A program made the translations under genes and the position numbers. DNA of 64,000 nt, taken from NCBI GenBank assembly GCA_947069175.1, contig CAMTDV010000007.1:48627681-48691680 (forward strand). Reading direction: 5' to 3'. Under the pieces are notes generated by a model. It was not told the DNA's origin and searched no databases. It saw nothing but the letters and a program-made list of their open reading frames with translations. Shown piece by piece: positions 23,882 through 34,587 of this stretch; the first letter of the stretch is position 1; each line of letters starts with the position of its first letter. This stretch comes from Scalesia atractyloides (lineage: Eukaryota > Streptophyta > Magnoliopsida > Asterales > Asteraceae).

Positions 23882-26245
23882 ATGGCTCAGAAAATGATGG
23901 AAAGACGCAAGCTGGAAATCGAAACTTTTCATAATCAAGCCTTCTATCTATCTGATCCTCCACCAGAATATAGAGAGAGATTTGAATCCCTAGTTTCTGG
24001 ACTAAACAACTATCGGATCACTCATGCACTAAAGTCGAATCCATTGATAGATGAAGATATGATTCAGGACTTCTGGATCAATGCTAAAGTAAAAGGTGTA
24101 GGGGCTTACATAGAAACAAAGATCAGAGTGAAAGAGATTAAAGTTTCAGAGTCTGATTTTCGAGATGCGTTGCAATTTGGAGATAGTGAACGCCATCCAA
24201 CTGCTTTTGACAAGGATAGTGTGATAAAAGCTCTTCGTCGAATGAGCTATGAAGGAGCATATCCAACAGTGCTGAAGAAGCTATTCCCTCCATACCGGAG
24301 GTGTCTTGCTCACATATTCTACAGTGCATTTCAAAGAACAAGGGTGGCCAAGATCAATTGAATCAGACTCGGACAGCTGCAGTTGTCGCTTTAGTAAACG
24401 CTGGGATTATAACTTTTTGGTTTTCATTTTTTATAACATGAAAAGTATGTTGGAGAGTATGAAGAAGAAGGTTTGTATACATGATTATCGACAAGAAGCA
24501 TCCTGAGCTTGTTAAAGGCACAAACCATTTGAACTTAAAGTTGCTGGGACCGAGTTGCTTCAAAGCAGCGTGCAAACAGAGGGACTCCGCAAAGGTCAAG
24601 TTTGTGTGTCGATACGAGCTTGTTAAACATGGAAAGTTCAAGGAAATTCTGGCGGCTCCTAAACCTGTAACAGCAATCGTTGCTGAAGAGCATGATGTTC
24701 AAGTCATAGGAAAACCGAGTCGACAAGATCCTGTTGTTGAAGATCTTGATTCAAAAGAAGAGAGAGAAGAAGCAGCTGCACAAGGTGAATCAGAGACTGT
24801 TGAGGAGACTGAGAGAGAAATAAATTTGATTTCTGCTGAAATCTTGAAGCTTTACTTGCATCTCAAAAGGGTGATTCTGGGAATCAATATCATTCATCCT
24901 AACGAAGCAAAATTTGAAGATGATGAACCAAGATCATTTTTGCACCTGATATCTCTAATCTACCCAAGCCCCCAAGCTCAAGCGTTATTCCAATCCAAGT
25001 CTACAGCCTGAAAGTTCTAGTGGTGCTCATAATGAGGCAAGCAGTTCTGGCATTAGTTTATCTAAGAATGAAGAGGCAGCGATGAGAATGGCCGCAGAAA
25101 GGATGAAATTTATCGAGCAATCGGTTAGTGATGAGGATGATGTTGTGGATGTTAGCAAACTACAACACAGAGTAGTGTTGCTAGAGCAAGAAAATGAACT
25201 GAAAAATGCTCAAATAGTCTCCTTACATAATCAGATATCTATCAGGGACCAAACCATTAAGCAACTACAATGAGATGTGAGTCTGCTAATGTCAGAGGTT
25301 TATGAGATGAATGCAAAGTTGGAGAAAAAGTTTGGAAGTGAGTTTGCGGATTAGGATCATGACCCTATTAACGTTGCACATCATGAACAGACAGAAGCTG
25401 AAAAGGCTGTAGCCGATAAAGAACATGAAGTGGGCCTGAATGCATAACTTTCTGCTGAAAGATCAAGAAAGAGAAAGCAGCCACAAAAGCGAAGTTCCAG
25501 CAGCAAAAAGATGATTGTAATGAAGAATCAAGATGTGAATCCACTAGATGAGAATTTCAGCCAAAAGATCCTTCAAAAGTATCTGACAGATATGTAATGG
25601 AAATAGGGTCGAGCCATAATGATAAAGTTGGAAACAAATCAGAAGTGAAATGTTGGAGGTATGATCACGACAGAAAATTAGGGATCGTCACAAGAGAGAG
25701 CAAACACAGAGAATATTATTCGAAACAGACACAATTTGAATCATGGACCAAGATTGACAGAGAAGTCTGTAGAGAGCTCACTATTCTGACGCAGATCCGA
25801 ACCAACGAGGTCCCGGTTGGGCGTTTCACTCTAAGCTTGAACATGAAGTATCACATAATTTGCAACAATGAATACCGCAGAGTCATATCTAAAGAAAAGT
25901 CCAGGTGTTCGAGACCCTCATACTCACAAAAGGCTTCAAAAAGTTATCTGGCCACCGACCGACAAGGACAAGGTTATTCCAGCCGCTCCAAAGTTCCCGA
26001 AAGGTGTGCTGCAGAACCTTTGCTATTGGGCCTATGATCCAAGAATGGCAGAAGTTGTCATTGTTATGAAAGAAAAGGCATTTCATCTGGTATATACTTT
26101 GAATCTAATTAGTTTTCACGAGGAGAATATTTTGATGTTGGGTGCACATCAGATTCAAGCAAATGACAAATATGAGGAATGTGCTAAATCCTGGACAAGT
26201 GTAGTGGCTACTGTAATTCAAAACAGATTGTTTGCACATGATTGA
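23882..26245 (+). pseudogene. FW-2: third ORF of copia-1 in the env-like position (pseudogene)
   Basis: It starts MAQKMMERRKLEIETFHNQA. The FW core is clear: ITHALKSNPLI...IQDFWINAK, IKVSESDFRDALQFGD, HPTAFD..SVIKALRRMSYEG and a PPYRRCLAHIF block, then a frameshift at about 24340. Later pieces are a Glu-rich segment (24700-24830), a heptad-like coiled coil (LEQENELKNAQIVSLHNQI near 25180-25260), a basic KRKQPQKRSSSSKK cluster near 25480, and a C-terminal domain to 26245. It lies between RNase H and the 3' LTR. No transmembrane segment or signal peptide is evident, so 'env' describes position only. Function unknown. Confidence 0.65.
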
Positions 26246-26281
26246 TGATCCTGAAGCGTAAGGCCAATCCCAATGCATAAA

Positions 26282-26294
26282 CCTAGGGGAAGAT
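26282..26294 (+). other. Copia-1 polypurine tract
   Basis: CCTAGGGGAAGAT directly precedes the TGTAAAG of the 3' LTR, as required for plus-strand priming. Confidence 0.75.
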
Positions 26295-26564
26295 TGTAAA
26301 GACATTAATAGGTTTATGCATTTGGGTCATTTTAATGTAATGGGCTTGGGGAAAGGCTTTGGGCCTAAAAGGTTGGAGTTTAGGAGCTCTAACCCTCTAG
26401 TATATATAGTTAATGATGTATTAGGGTTGGATAGCTCTTGATTACACTTTCACTTGTGTTATAAAATTTACATTTTGTAAGCAAGTTGAATCCTTCCATC
26501 TTCATCTTATTTCTCAAAGCTTGTTTGTGTGATATCGATTAGATCCAATTTATCGGGACCTACA
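26295..26564 (+). repeat. Copia-1 3' LTR
   Basis: This 270-bp LTR is the partner of 1766-2034 with only scattered substitutions. It contains the same tatatatag run near 26400. FW-1 coding sequence resumes immediately after it. Confidence 0.88.
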
Positions 26565-29518
26565 ACAGAAGTTCAAGCAGAAGAGCCAGTGAATGTCAAA
26601 GCTCAAGTAGATGTGAATATTTAAACAGATGCAGAAAATGTGCATGACGATGTCTTTTCTACTACGTCTGAGCAAGAAAAGGAATAAGTAGAAATTAGTA
26701 TGAGAATAGCTGGTGCTGGAGGTGACGATGGTAATAATGATTAAGATTCTGATGATATGTTTGATAAAGTTGAGAAAGCGGAAAGGTTGGCATGGGCGAA
26801 GAAGAAGAAAGTTGTTAGTGAAGACGATGAGGTTTACATGTCGTCTGATCATGATTCGGAGGAAGATATTACTGTGCTTAAGCCTGCACGGAAGACAGCA
26901 AAGCGTACGAAAAGTAAAGCGTCTGATGCTGCTAAAGCTACTGGTTCTTCGAGTGCAAAGAAAGCTCGAAAAAAGTTTATCAAGAAGAGAACTCCACCAC
27001 CATCACCACCACCACAACCTTCACCACCAACACAACCATCACCACCACCCAATATACAACCACCACCACAACCAACTCCACAACCACCACCACAACCACA
27101 ACCACCACCATCACCACAACATATTACGCCCCCCCCCCCCAATCATCACCCCAACTAACACCGCAGTATACTCAAAACGTCAATCCCATCCTACCGGTCC
27201 ATCAACTAACGTGGATGATTTGTATCTCTCTTGTTTCGAAGGAGATTTATTCAATGAAAGAAATATTGAAGATTTAGAGAACAAGATCAAAGAACATGAG
27301 AACATAATAAAGTATCTTATGGATGATAGGAAGTACTTGTATTCGTTGTTAGTTGTGCTGGTAAGTGACAATGTTAAAGTTGAGGAAGTGGAGAAGATGC
27401 TTACAAAAAATGATGCCTGTATCAAGCAGCTTCAAACAGAGAACATTCACTTGGTTACTATGCTAACAAGTGTTACAGCTATGAATGAGAGGCTACATAT
27501 GGTTGTGAAAGATCTAGAGACTGAGAAAGCAGAGAATGCCAAGAAGTTTGATATGATGTTCAAAGTTCTGAATAAAAGATAGGATCAACTTCGCAGAGAA
27601 CATGCAGAGATTGAGATAGAGGAAGCCTAAGCCAAAGCAGCCGAATGTAAACGTATAGTTGAACCTGAACCTGCTACTGTTGGAAAGGGGAAAGAAAAGA
27701 CAGATGAGATTTTGTTGATTGATCAATCTGCGACAGAAGTTGAGTCTGTGCCAGATACTAGTTCTAATGTTGGAGGTAGGTCACAAGTGAAGTATGTGCT
27801 TATTGGTGGACCAGATGACGTTATGGAGATCTCAGAACGACATCAGAAATACTTAGAGAAAAAGTGATTGCACGCAGAGATCAATGCTGAAGTATACTCT
27901 TTCTTTGAAGAGGAGGATAAAGAAAAGGCTGATGATACACAGGGTGATAGGAAAGATGATGATGATAAGGAAGATGATGATGATGATCAGGGTGGAACGG
28001 GTTTGATTGTAAATGTTGAAAAAGTTAATGAAAATTTGATTTTGCTGTGTACTTGAACGACTCTGCTAACCAGGATGATAGTGAATATGTTCAGGGGGAG
28101 ACGAATGACCTTGTTGCTGATACTAAGCAGTTAGGAATTCTCACAGCGACTCCTATGTTGGTTGTTCCTGACGTACAAAAGCCACAAGTGTTTTATCTGG
28201 AGCATGATGTAGAGGAAGGAAAATTCATGCACAACTCACAAAGGAAGAGATTGCTAAAATATTAGGTGTTGACAGGATCCTTTCATTTTTATTTGAAGAT
28301 GAGCTAAACAATATCAGTGTTACACAACCAAATGATTATCTATATAAGTATGTACAAGAAGCTGATGATTACGATCGGGTTGGCGTGGAGGAAGATTCTA
28401 ACGAGGACGATACTGCCAAATATTCTGGTGAAGGAACAAATGACTTCCTGACCTTCGAAGAGATGTTTTCAGAAGCTAATGAGGATGTGTTGAGACGAAA
28501 GGTCGAAGAGGTAGTAAAAGATGGAAATATTCCTAAGTGTTTGTCGAGAGAAGAGATAGCTAAGATGAAAAAGTCATGGTTCAAGGAGTTGCCAATTGAG
28601 CGTAAATTCAGAAGCCCCTTAGCTTTCTTTACACGTTATTCTGATGTTTCACTGGGGGATATTATTAGTTGGGGATGGATAAAGAACTGAATGTTTATGT
28701 CGTTTAGAGAGAGTATGGGGTACAATACTTCAGGTACTTAAGCGATATCAAGACATTGCCATTCTAGGATGTTGAAGAATTAGTACAGACGAATGTATCA
28801 ATCTAAAAATGAAGTTCCATGATCAAAGACTATGGAAGCTAATAAAGCTTGAAGCTGCACACGCTTTAGATACTTGAATCCGTAAATTCCACAAAGAATT
28901 GTCAAGTATGATCAAGTTACAAAGAAGAAAGATGTGATGCTAATTGTGAAGTGGCCCAGGATTATGAAGAATATGCCGCTATTGAAGATGGAACAAGATT
29001 TCTATAAGCTCTTCAAGTGGTGGCATTATGATTCTGAGATAGGAAAAGCGGTGATTTGTGTGCAACACGATGATGAATCCTGGAAGATTACTGAAGAGTT
29101 AACGGAGGCTGTGATTGCTCACAAGAGGATATATGGTTTATAGAGAGGTATTCGTGTGCTAGACCCGATGTGGCTAGTCAACTTCTTGAAGAAAGATATC
29201 GAATGTCTATTCTATAGCGAGATCAGTTATGAAGAGAAAAACAAGGAACAGGCGTTGCAGTTCCATAAGGTTATTAACGTTTGTTATGCTAATGACATTA
29301 ATTCAGGTAAAGTATGGAACACGGAATGGAGAAATCTTGAGGATAAAGAGCAATGGAAGAAGGATCGGAATGAAGCGAGACTTGCTGAGAAGGTGAGGCA
29401 AGCGTCGTTGAGAAGATTCCAGTTCGGGAACACCTACAACAGACCTCCTCCCACAGATCAAACGCCTATTGCATCTGAGGAGTGTCGAAGACCGAGGAAG
29501 CATTTCTTTAGGCGTTAA
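26565..29518 (+). pseudogene. FW-1 pseudogene, 3' half
   Basis: The sequence continues the frame interrupted at 1765 (EPEVL, then EVQAEEPVNVKAQ). Features in order: an acidic stretch (26600-26870), a basic segment ending KKARKKFIKKR (26880-26990), a proline-rich run of PPP-SP/QP repeats (26990-27150) ending in a C homopolymer of about 12 bases that shifts the frame, and a long coiled coil (IEDLENKIKEHENI to EKAENAKKF, 27260-27550). A Glu/Asp-rich block (27900-28000) and a C-terminal region ending RRPRKHFFRR at 29518 follow. Stops are frequent. The architecture (FW core, acidic/basic linker, coiled coil, C-terminal domain) matches FW-2. Confidence 0.6.
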
Positions 29519-30304
29519 CTGTCAAGGATTTTAAAGATTTTAAAGACTAACCAAGACTGCGACAATTTCCAAGGGGGAGTCTATTATTGCAGAATGTCTA
29601 TAGCCTACATCTTAGGGTCATGTCATAATGTAAAAGGGTTTAAAATGTTAGATTTTATTACGTTTTGTCTGTAATCTGGTCACTCCGTACGAAGGTTACA
29701 CACCTCGTACGAAGTGGAACATGTCACTTCGTACGAGGTGCACCTCGCACGTGATGACCACCTCCACCCTTGTGCGAGTTGAGCTTGTCTATAAATAGGA
29801 GCTCAAGGGTGTTGAGTCCTAAGCTATTTTTATAATCATGTGGCGAAGCCCTGTTAGTTTTGCGTCTGTATTCTTCAAAGTTTATGAATATAAAGAAGCA
29901 GAAGCATTTAAACAGTAGATCTGATCATTATCAAGTTACTAATGATGAATTCCGCGTACGTAAGTTAAGTTCAAGTCTGGTCCGGTGCTTTCAAAGGAAT
30001 GTCGATCCTCCCAAACTTACATGTGGTTGTAGCTCGATCGACTTAATTTAATTCGGGAAAAGTTTGAGGGGAAGGATCGACATTGCTTGATGTTGGATTC
30101 TTTGGATTTTTCAAAGCGGCCATTAAAGTGATCGCCAGCAAGTCTTTTATTAGAATGGTTGAAGATCATTGTGCTGCCGGAAAGATCAAGTCTCAGCCAA
30201 AGTTGAAAGCAGTCATGATATCATTAGTGAAGGGGGAGTCTGTAAGTGTAGTATCCGCTGACTGAAGGTTATTGATGCCAGATAGCAGCAGTTAAGGGTG
30301 AGTC
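29519..30304 (+). other. 3' region of FW-1: palindromic words, TATA box and repeated polypurine tracts
   Basis: Three tracts, AAGGGGGAGTC (ends 29580), AAGGGGGAGTC (ends 30240) and AAGGGTGAGTC (ends 30304), precede the LTR at 30305. Four CACTTCGTACGAAGTG-like words occupy 29681-29756. TATAAATAGG follows at about 29791. An inverted repeat lies at 29998-30016 / 30062-30084. A short open frame (30083-30265) is not recognised. The arrangement resembles a decayed LTR plus the multi-PPT region of a Sirevirus-like element. Confidence 0.5.
29681..29756. repeat. Palindromic word array downstream of FW-1
   Basis: Words lie at 29681-29696, 29701-29716, 29725-29740 and 29741-29756. The second and third are CACCTCGTACGAAGTG and CACTTCGTACGAGGTG, each one base-pair from a perfect palindrome and reverse complements of each other. 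A weaker TGTGCGAG variant follows. Confidence 0.78.
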
Positions 30305-30781
30305 TGTAAGTGTAATTCCTGCCGAGTAAATGTGATTTATCTGTTCTGGTCAACAGTCAACAAACTCAAAGGTCCAAGTCAAGAAAAGTAAAAGAATAAA
30401 CCAGTCTTGTCCGAGTTATTAGATAAATTTAGATGTCTTATAATAATTATATTTAGTCTAATTTTGGGTTTTGTTTGTAATGATTCTGAGTTTTAGTCTC
30501 AAACTCGGAATGTTTATTTTGTATATCCCGTACAATATATTTTGTCCAGGTTTAGTCCCTAGTCTATATACATGTGTTGTATAGCATAGAGTATGTCAAG
30601 CTTTGTGTAATCTTTCAGAGTCTCCTGGGTGTGCACATTCTAGAGAGAGACACTATGTGTTAGTAAGAGAAAGCTAGGGTTTAGATCCTTGTGATCTAAA
30701 CCAACTTGTAGAAGATGATATATACTCGTTTGGTAATGTAAATATGTGTTGATTGTTATGAATGAATGAGGTTCTCCTACA
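30305..30781 (+). repeat. Copia-type LTR (3' LTR of the FW-1-bearing element, or solo)
   Basis: The segment starts TGTAAGTGTA right after a polypurine tract and ends CTCCTACA. A TATA-like tctatata lies near 30562, followed by a leader-like region with AGAGAGAGA. The first bases of the LTR and its polypurine tract are duplicated 64 bp upstream (30229-30251). No PBS follows, so it reads as a 3' LTR. Its partner is not in the window. It would fit FW-1 being the third ORF of this element (inference). Confidence 0.5.
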
Positions 30782-31538
30782 TCTTCTTCCATAAATGGGT
30801 ATTTCCATGGATTTGCCTTAGTATCGTGTTCATATCGTTGTACTAAATGATCCTAGAATGAAATAAAGGATTTTTTTTGGAAGACAACGAATCTTTGATT
30901 CCAAAGTAAGACATAAGAAACTTCCAAATTATGGAATGAATCCATGGAAAAACTGGTTAAAATGTCATTATCAATACAATTTATCTCATAAACATGGTCT
31001 AGATTCGTCCCACAAAAATGACGAAATGGAAAATCAATGCTAGTCGTCTCAAAAATAAGGATCTAAATAAATGGTAGCGGAACCTGGGAAAGTAAATAGA
31101 AAAGACAGCTCTTTTCTATTATATTTGTATTAGTTCATATTAGATTATTCTATTAATTCATATTAGATTAGTCTTAGTTAGTGATCCTGGCTTAGTAAGT
31201 CTTTTCAATAATTTAGTTGACCCATTTTAAATAACTCTTGTTATGACAATATATCCAGTTTACTAATTGTGAAACACTGCTAATTGTGAACTGTTGAATA
31301 ATTCAATTGTGAACGTTCTTACTAGATAACTCAATGTTCAAAAACAAGTAAATTACTTAATCTTATTGTGAAAGAAAACAATTACCTCAAATTGAGCTGA
31401 TCATAAACCACTAAAGTCGAACAACACGACAAATTATAAATAAGACTAGGGTATATCTATACACACCCGATTCGTAGCGGAACTAGGTGACTAGGCATGA
31501 TGACTGTTCACAGCTCATAATACTAATTAAAAGTTTAA
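30782..31538. other. Unassigned AT-rich segment
   Basis: There is no ORF of note, and no TE terminus, RNA gene or tandem repeat that I can support. A direct repeat of about 30 bp (TTCATATTAGATTA type) is near 31134-31172. Confidence 0.4.
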
Positions 31539-34500
31539 TGTCACACCCCGTATTTTTAACCAAACACCGGTGGGCCCGGTGGGGAATATCAAAAATTACT
31601 ATTACAAACCAAATGTTCAAAGTATAAAAAATAATATACAGACGGCTTGTAATGGATGATTCACAGGCGGATCGTAAAATGTACAAAATGTATAACAAAC
31701 TTTGGGCAGATCTAAGGATTTGCAAGATCCCCTTATATCACTACCGAGCAGCTTCCAGCCTATTTCGTAATGTACCTGCAAGCTTAATCTTTTAAAAATA
31801 CATCAGCTTTCGCTGGTAAATATACCCGACTGACTCATTTTGAAAACATTTTTTAAATTTGATTTAAGTGCACAGGGCACAAATCTTTTATAACTTGGGA
31901 AAGTCAGCATTGTAACCTTGTTAACAGCTTTACATGTTCGTCTATACATATGGGACCCAGTACAGAGACCGAGACATGATTAACGTACACACCACTTATT
32001 AACCCACGAAGGACTTATCCCCAACTTATGGGTAAAAATAATTTAGCATTCGCATCTGTCGGGTGTATGCCTACACCCCGTGCTTTGGTCGTGGCCATTA
32101 ACTAATGTACTAAGCCAAGGATATCCAGGACACGGTCATTAACCCCCAATGCTTTAACTTATCAAACAAAACTGATCAAAATGGAATATGCAGATTTACT
32201 AGCCACAATCTAGCGTTCGATTGATCCCATTTCCAACCAAGCGGTAATAATTTACCATAACCCAAGCCCGTATAGGGAAATTAAGTCAAGGGAAATTAAG
32301 CCGTACTCAAAAAAAATAAGTGCATATAGCATTTACTGGAAGGCTCTAGTCTGGATTATGGCATAAGCTAACCAATTAAATTGCTAACGGTCTTAATTTA
32401 AGTCATAGACTTAGACCGACTAGCGTAATGGATCAAAAACGGTTTGATACGCAAGATTAAGCGATGACCGGATAGAATGTAGTTTAAACCCAACAAGTAC
32501 TTAAGACTTGTATAATATAGGTAAAAAATTAACATTCTGGAATTTGAGATTAAAATGATAAGGTTAAACCCGTTTCGGTTAATTTTCGTAAACTAGTTAC
32601 ATATGCTTAACCGTATGCATATAAGCGATATCGGGTAACCGGATGAGTCATGAACAAGTTCTAAATGTCATTATACTTTAAATAAGTTTTAATATCACTA
32701 GGATATCAACTTACATGTCCGAAAAGGTTTTGAAACGAAATTATGCTTCATAAGAGCGTTTTGTTAATTATATGTCGTATAAAAGGAACTTGCATGTATT
32801 CTGATGTTATGATCATAAACATTCTAGAAAAATACTTAATTTGTGATATAATATCAGTAAGATAGCGCACATAAGTGTGGTTTATGGTTTAAGACCAAAC
32901 TATGCATCAAAAGGGCATTTTGGTCATTTAAAAGTATAGTTTACGATATTATACTAAAATCAGTTTATGATCAGAATATTAACATCATAATATGTTAATT
33001 ACATTAACATATCAGTAGATAATTTATTTGCAAGTCCATTATTGATTAAAACCTTGTTTCATGTAAAAAAGGCATTTTAGTCAATTTGACCTTTTACAGA
33101 ACTTGTGCATAAACTCAGATTATGATTATGATCCTATAACATAACCTCAGAGGGTTATGCTACATTGCATTCCGATCATAATGTGACCTTAATTTAGAAG
33201 TTAACTAAACTATGTCGGGTCAGAATCGAAAATCAAAGCAGAAGTCAAACTTCACAACTTTCGGTTGCGAACCGACTCTAGGACTGAAATTGATGGATCG
33301 AACATGTTCCCACATGTTCTAATAATTATTACCAACTTTTTTAAGTTTCAAAAACATGTTTATAACATATATAAACTCAGATTATAATATTTATAAAATC
33401 TGACCCATTTGACTTTTTAAAACATAAACTTTGACCCGTCAATTGGCCTAGTAAATGTGATCTTCAGGAGGTGCCCCTTTAGGAGGTTAATACCTTCCTA
33501 ATTACGATCACTTAGCCATGTTTTCAAACAATGGCTGGACCATAATGGTCTTAGCCAAAAGTCAAGGCATTTGTCGAAAATGCTTCACTTTTGGCCATTA
33601 AAAGCCTATAAAAAGAAAAGAGCAGAGATGGAGCACTTACAAGTGATCCAAGGGAAACTTAGAACTCAAAGGAAAGCTCCTAAATGGTCAGGAACTTCCA
33701 AGAGTGTAATAGAGAGGAGAAGAAGTGAATGAGCAGAGTAATGAGTGAGCTTGAGTTGCTATTTATAGTGCAAGATGGTGTGTGAAGATGAAGCCAGGTG
33801 TTAGAGGTGTTCTAGGATCATCACAAGTATCTAGCAAGGTGTCAAGAGCTACAAGAGTGTGGCATTTTGTAGGAGAGGTGGCTTCTTGACAGAATTTTGG
33901 GGTTTTGACACTTTTAGTCCCTCAAGTATAGTTTTGTGGATTGTCATGAATTGTCACTTGACTTATATCCAATGACATAATGATACAACTTGGCTTTTTG
34001 TTCAATACGAGATATATTGAAGAAGAATAAGAGTAACCGAACATTAACGGGTGTCACACTAGGTGTACTTATGACTTATAAGCGTTTACTAGCTTAAACA
34101 TGGAAAGATACGAATACTTATGGTTTAATGGGTTAAATCACCCAAGCTAGTAAGGTTTAAGGTTCGGTGAAGATGTGTGATACTCAAGAATGATGGATCA
34201 CAAGATATCACCTTAACCGGGAGTCGTTCGGGTCGAAAAATGACTTAGATATGCAAGGAAAATGTAATAATAAAGTCTAGGGGCCTTTGGGTTAATATTT
34301 GAAAGTTAATATGGTGTAAAATGAAGTTCTAGTGGCCCGCCGTAAGCTACGGTTTCCAGACCGTAGCTTACGGTTAGTTATAAACTCTAAATAGAAAGTC
34401 TGGACCGTAAGCTACGGGCTCGGACCGTAAGCTACTGTCAGGTTTAAAAAAGAATTTTTTTAGATTTTTGGATTCGTTTAAGGAGTTGAGTAGCTAACTC

Positions 34501-34573
34501 ATTTTTAGGTATTTTCTAAGGGCATTTACACGTGTCGGTTTATTACCGAATACGAATTTTGCGAGGTGTTACA
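31539..34573 (-). repeat. Gypsy-3 3' LTR
   Basis: On the plus strand it begins TGTCACACCCCG and ends GAGGTGTTACA, about 3.0 kb. It holds a perfect 13-bp inverted pair, CCGTAAGCTACGG / CCGTAGCTTACGG (34340-34352, 34361-34373), plus two more copies at 34405 and 34425. On the minus strand a polypurine tract (AAGGGGGTGAGGA, 34574-34586) precedes its start TGTAACACC. Confidence 0.78.
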
Positions 34574-34587
34574 TCCTCACCCCCTTA

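Larger units (their letters stand above)
1766..26564 (+). mobile_element. Copia-1: Ty1/copia retrotransposon with an env-position third ORF, interrupted by gypsy-1
   Basis: The element is bounded by matching LTRs at 1766-2034 and 26295-26564, both starting TGTAAAGACATTAATAGG and ending in CCTACA. The flanking five bases are TTAGA on the left and ACAGA on the right, an imperfect 3/5 target duplication. The order is LTR, PBS (split), leader, gag, protease, integrase, RT, RNase H, third ORF (FW-2), polypurine tract, LTR. The copia order with integrase before RT is clear. With the 12.6-kb gypsy-1 removed, the element is about 12.2 kb, long for copia and in line with Sirevirus-like elements. Its LTRs, however, are much shorter than usual for that genus. 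Frameshifts and stops throughout make it defective. Confidence 0.85.

Noticed and set aside
24481..26250. FW-2 as a true envelope protein
   Set aside because: No signal peptide, transmembrane segment or fusion-like region is visible. The position is env-like only.
26849..27142. Glycine/cysteine-rich frame on the minus strand
   Set aside because: Antisense of the proline-rich linker of FW-1. Composition alone explains it.
30083..30265. 60-codon frame as a gene
   Set aside because: Short, no family relation, and lies between polypurine tracts in a region of retroelement non-coding sequence.
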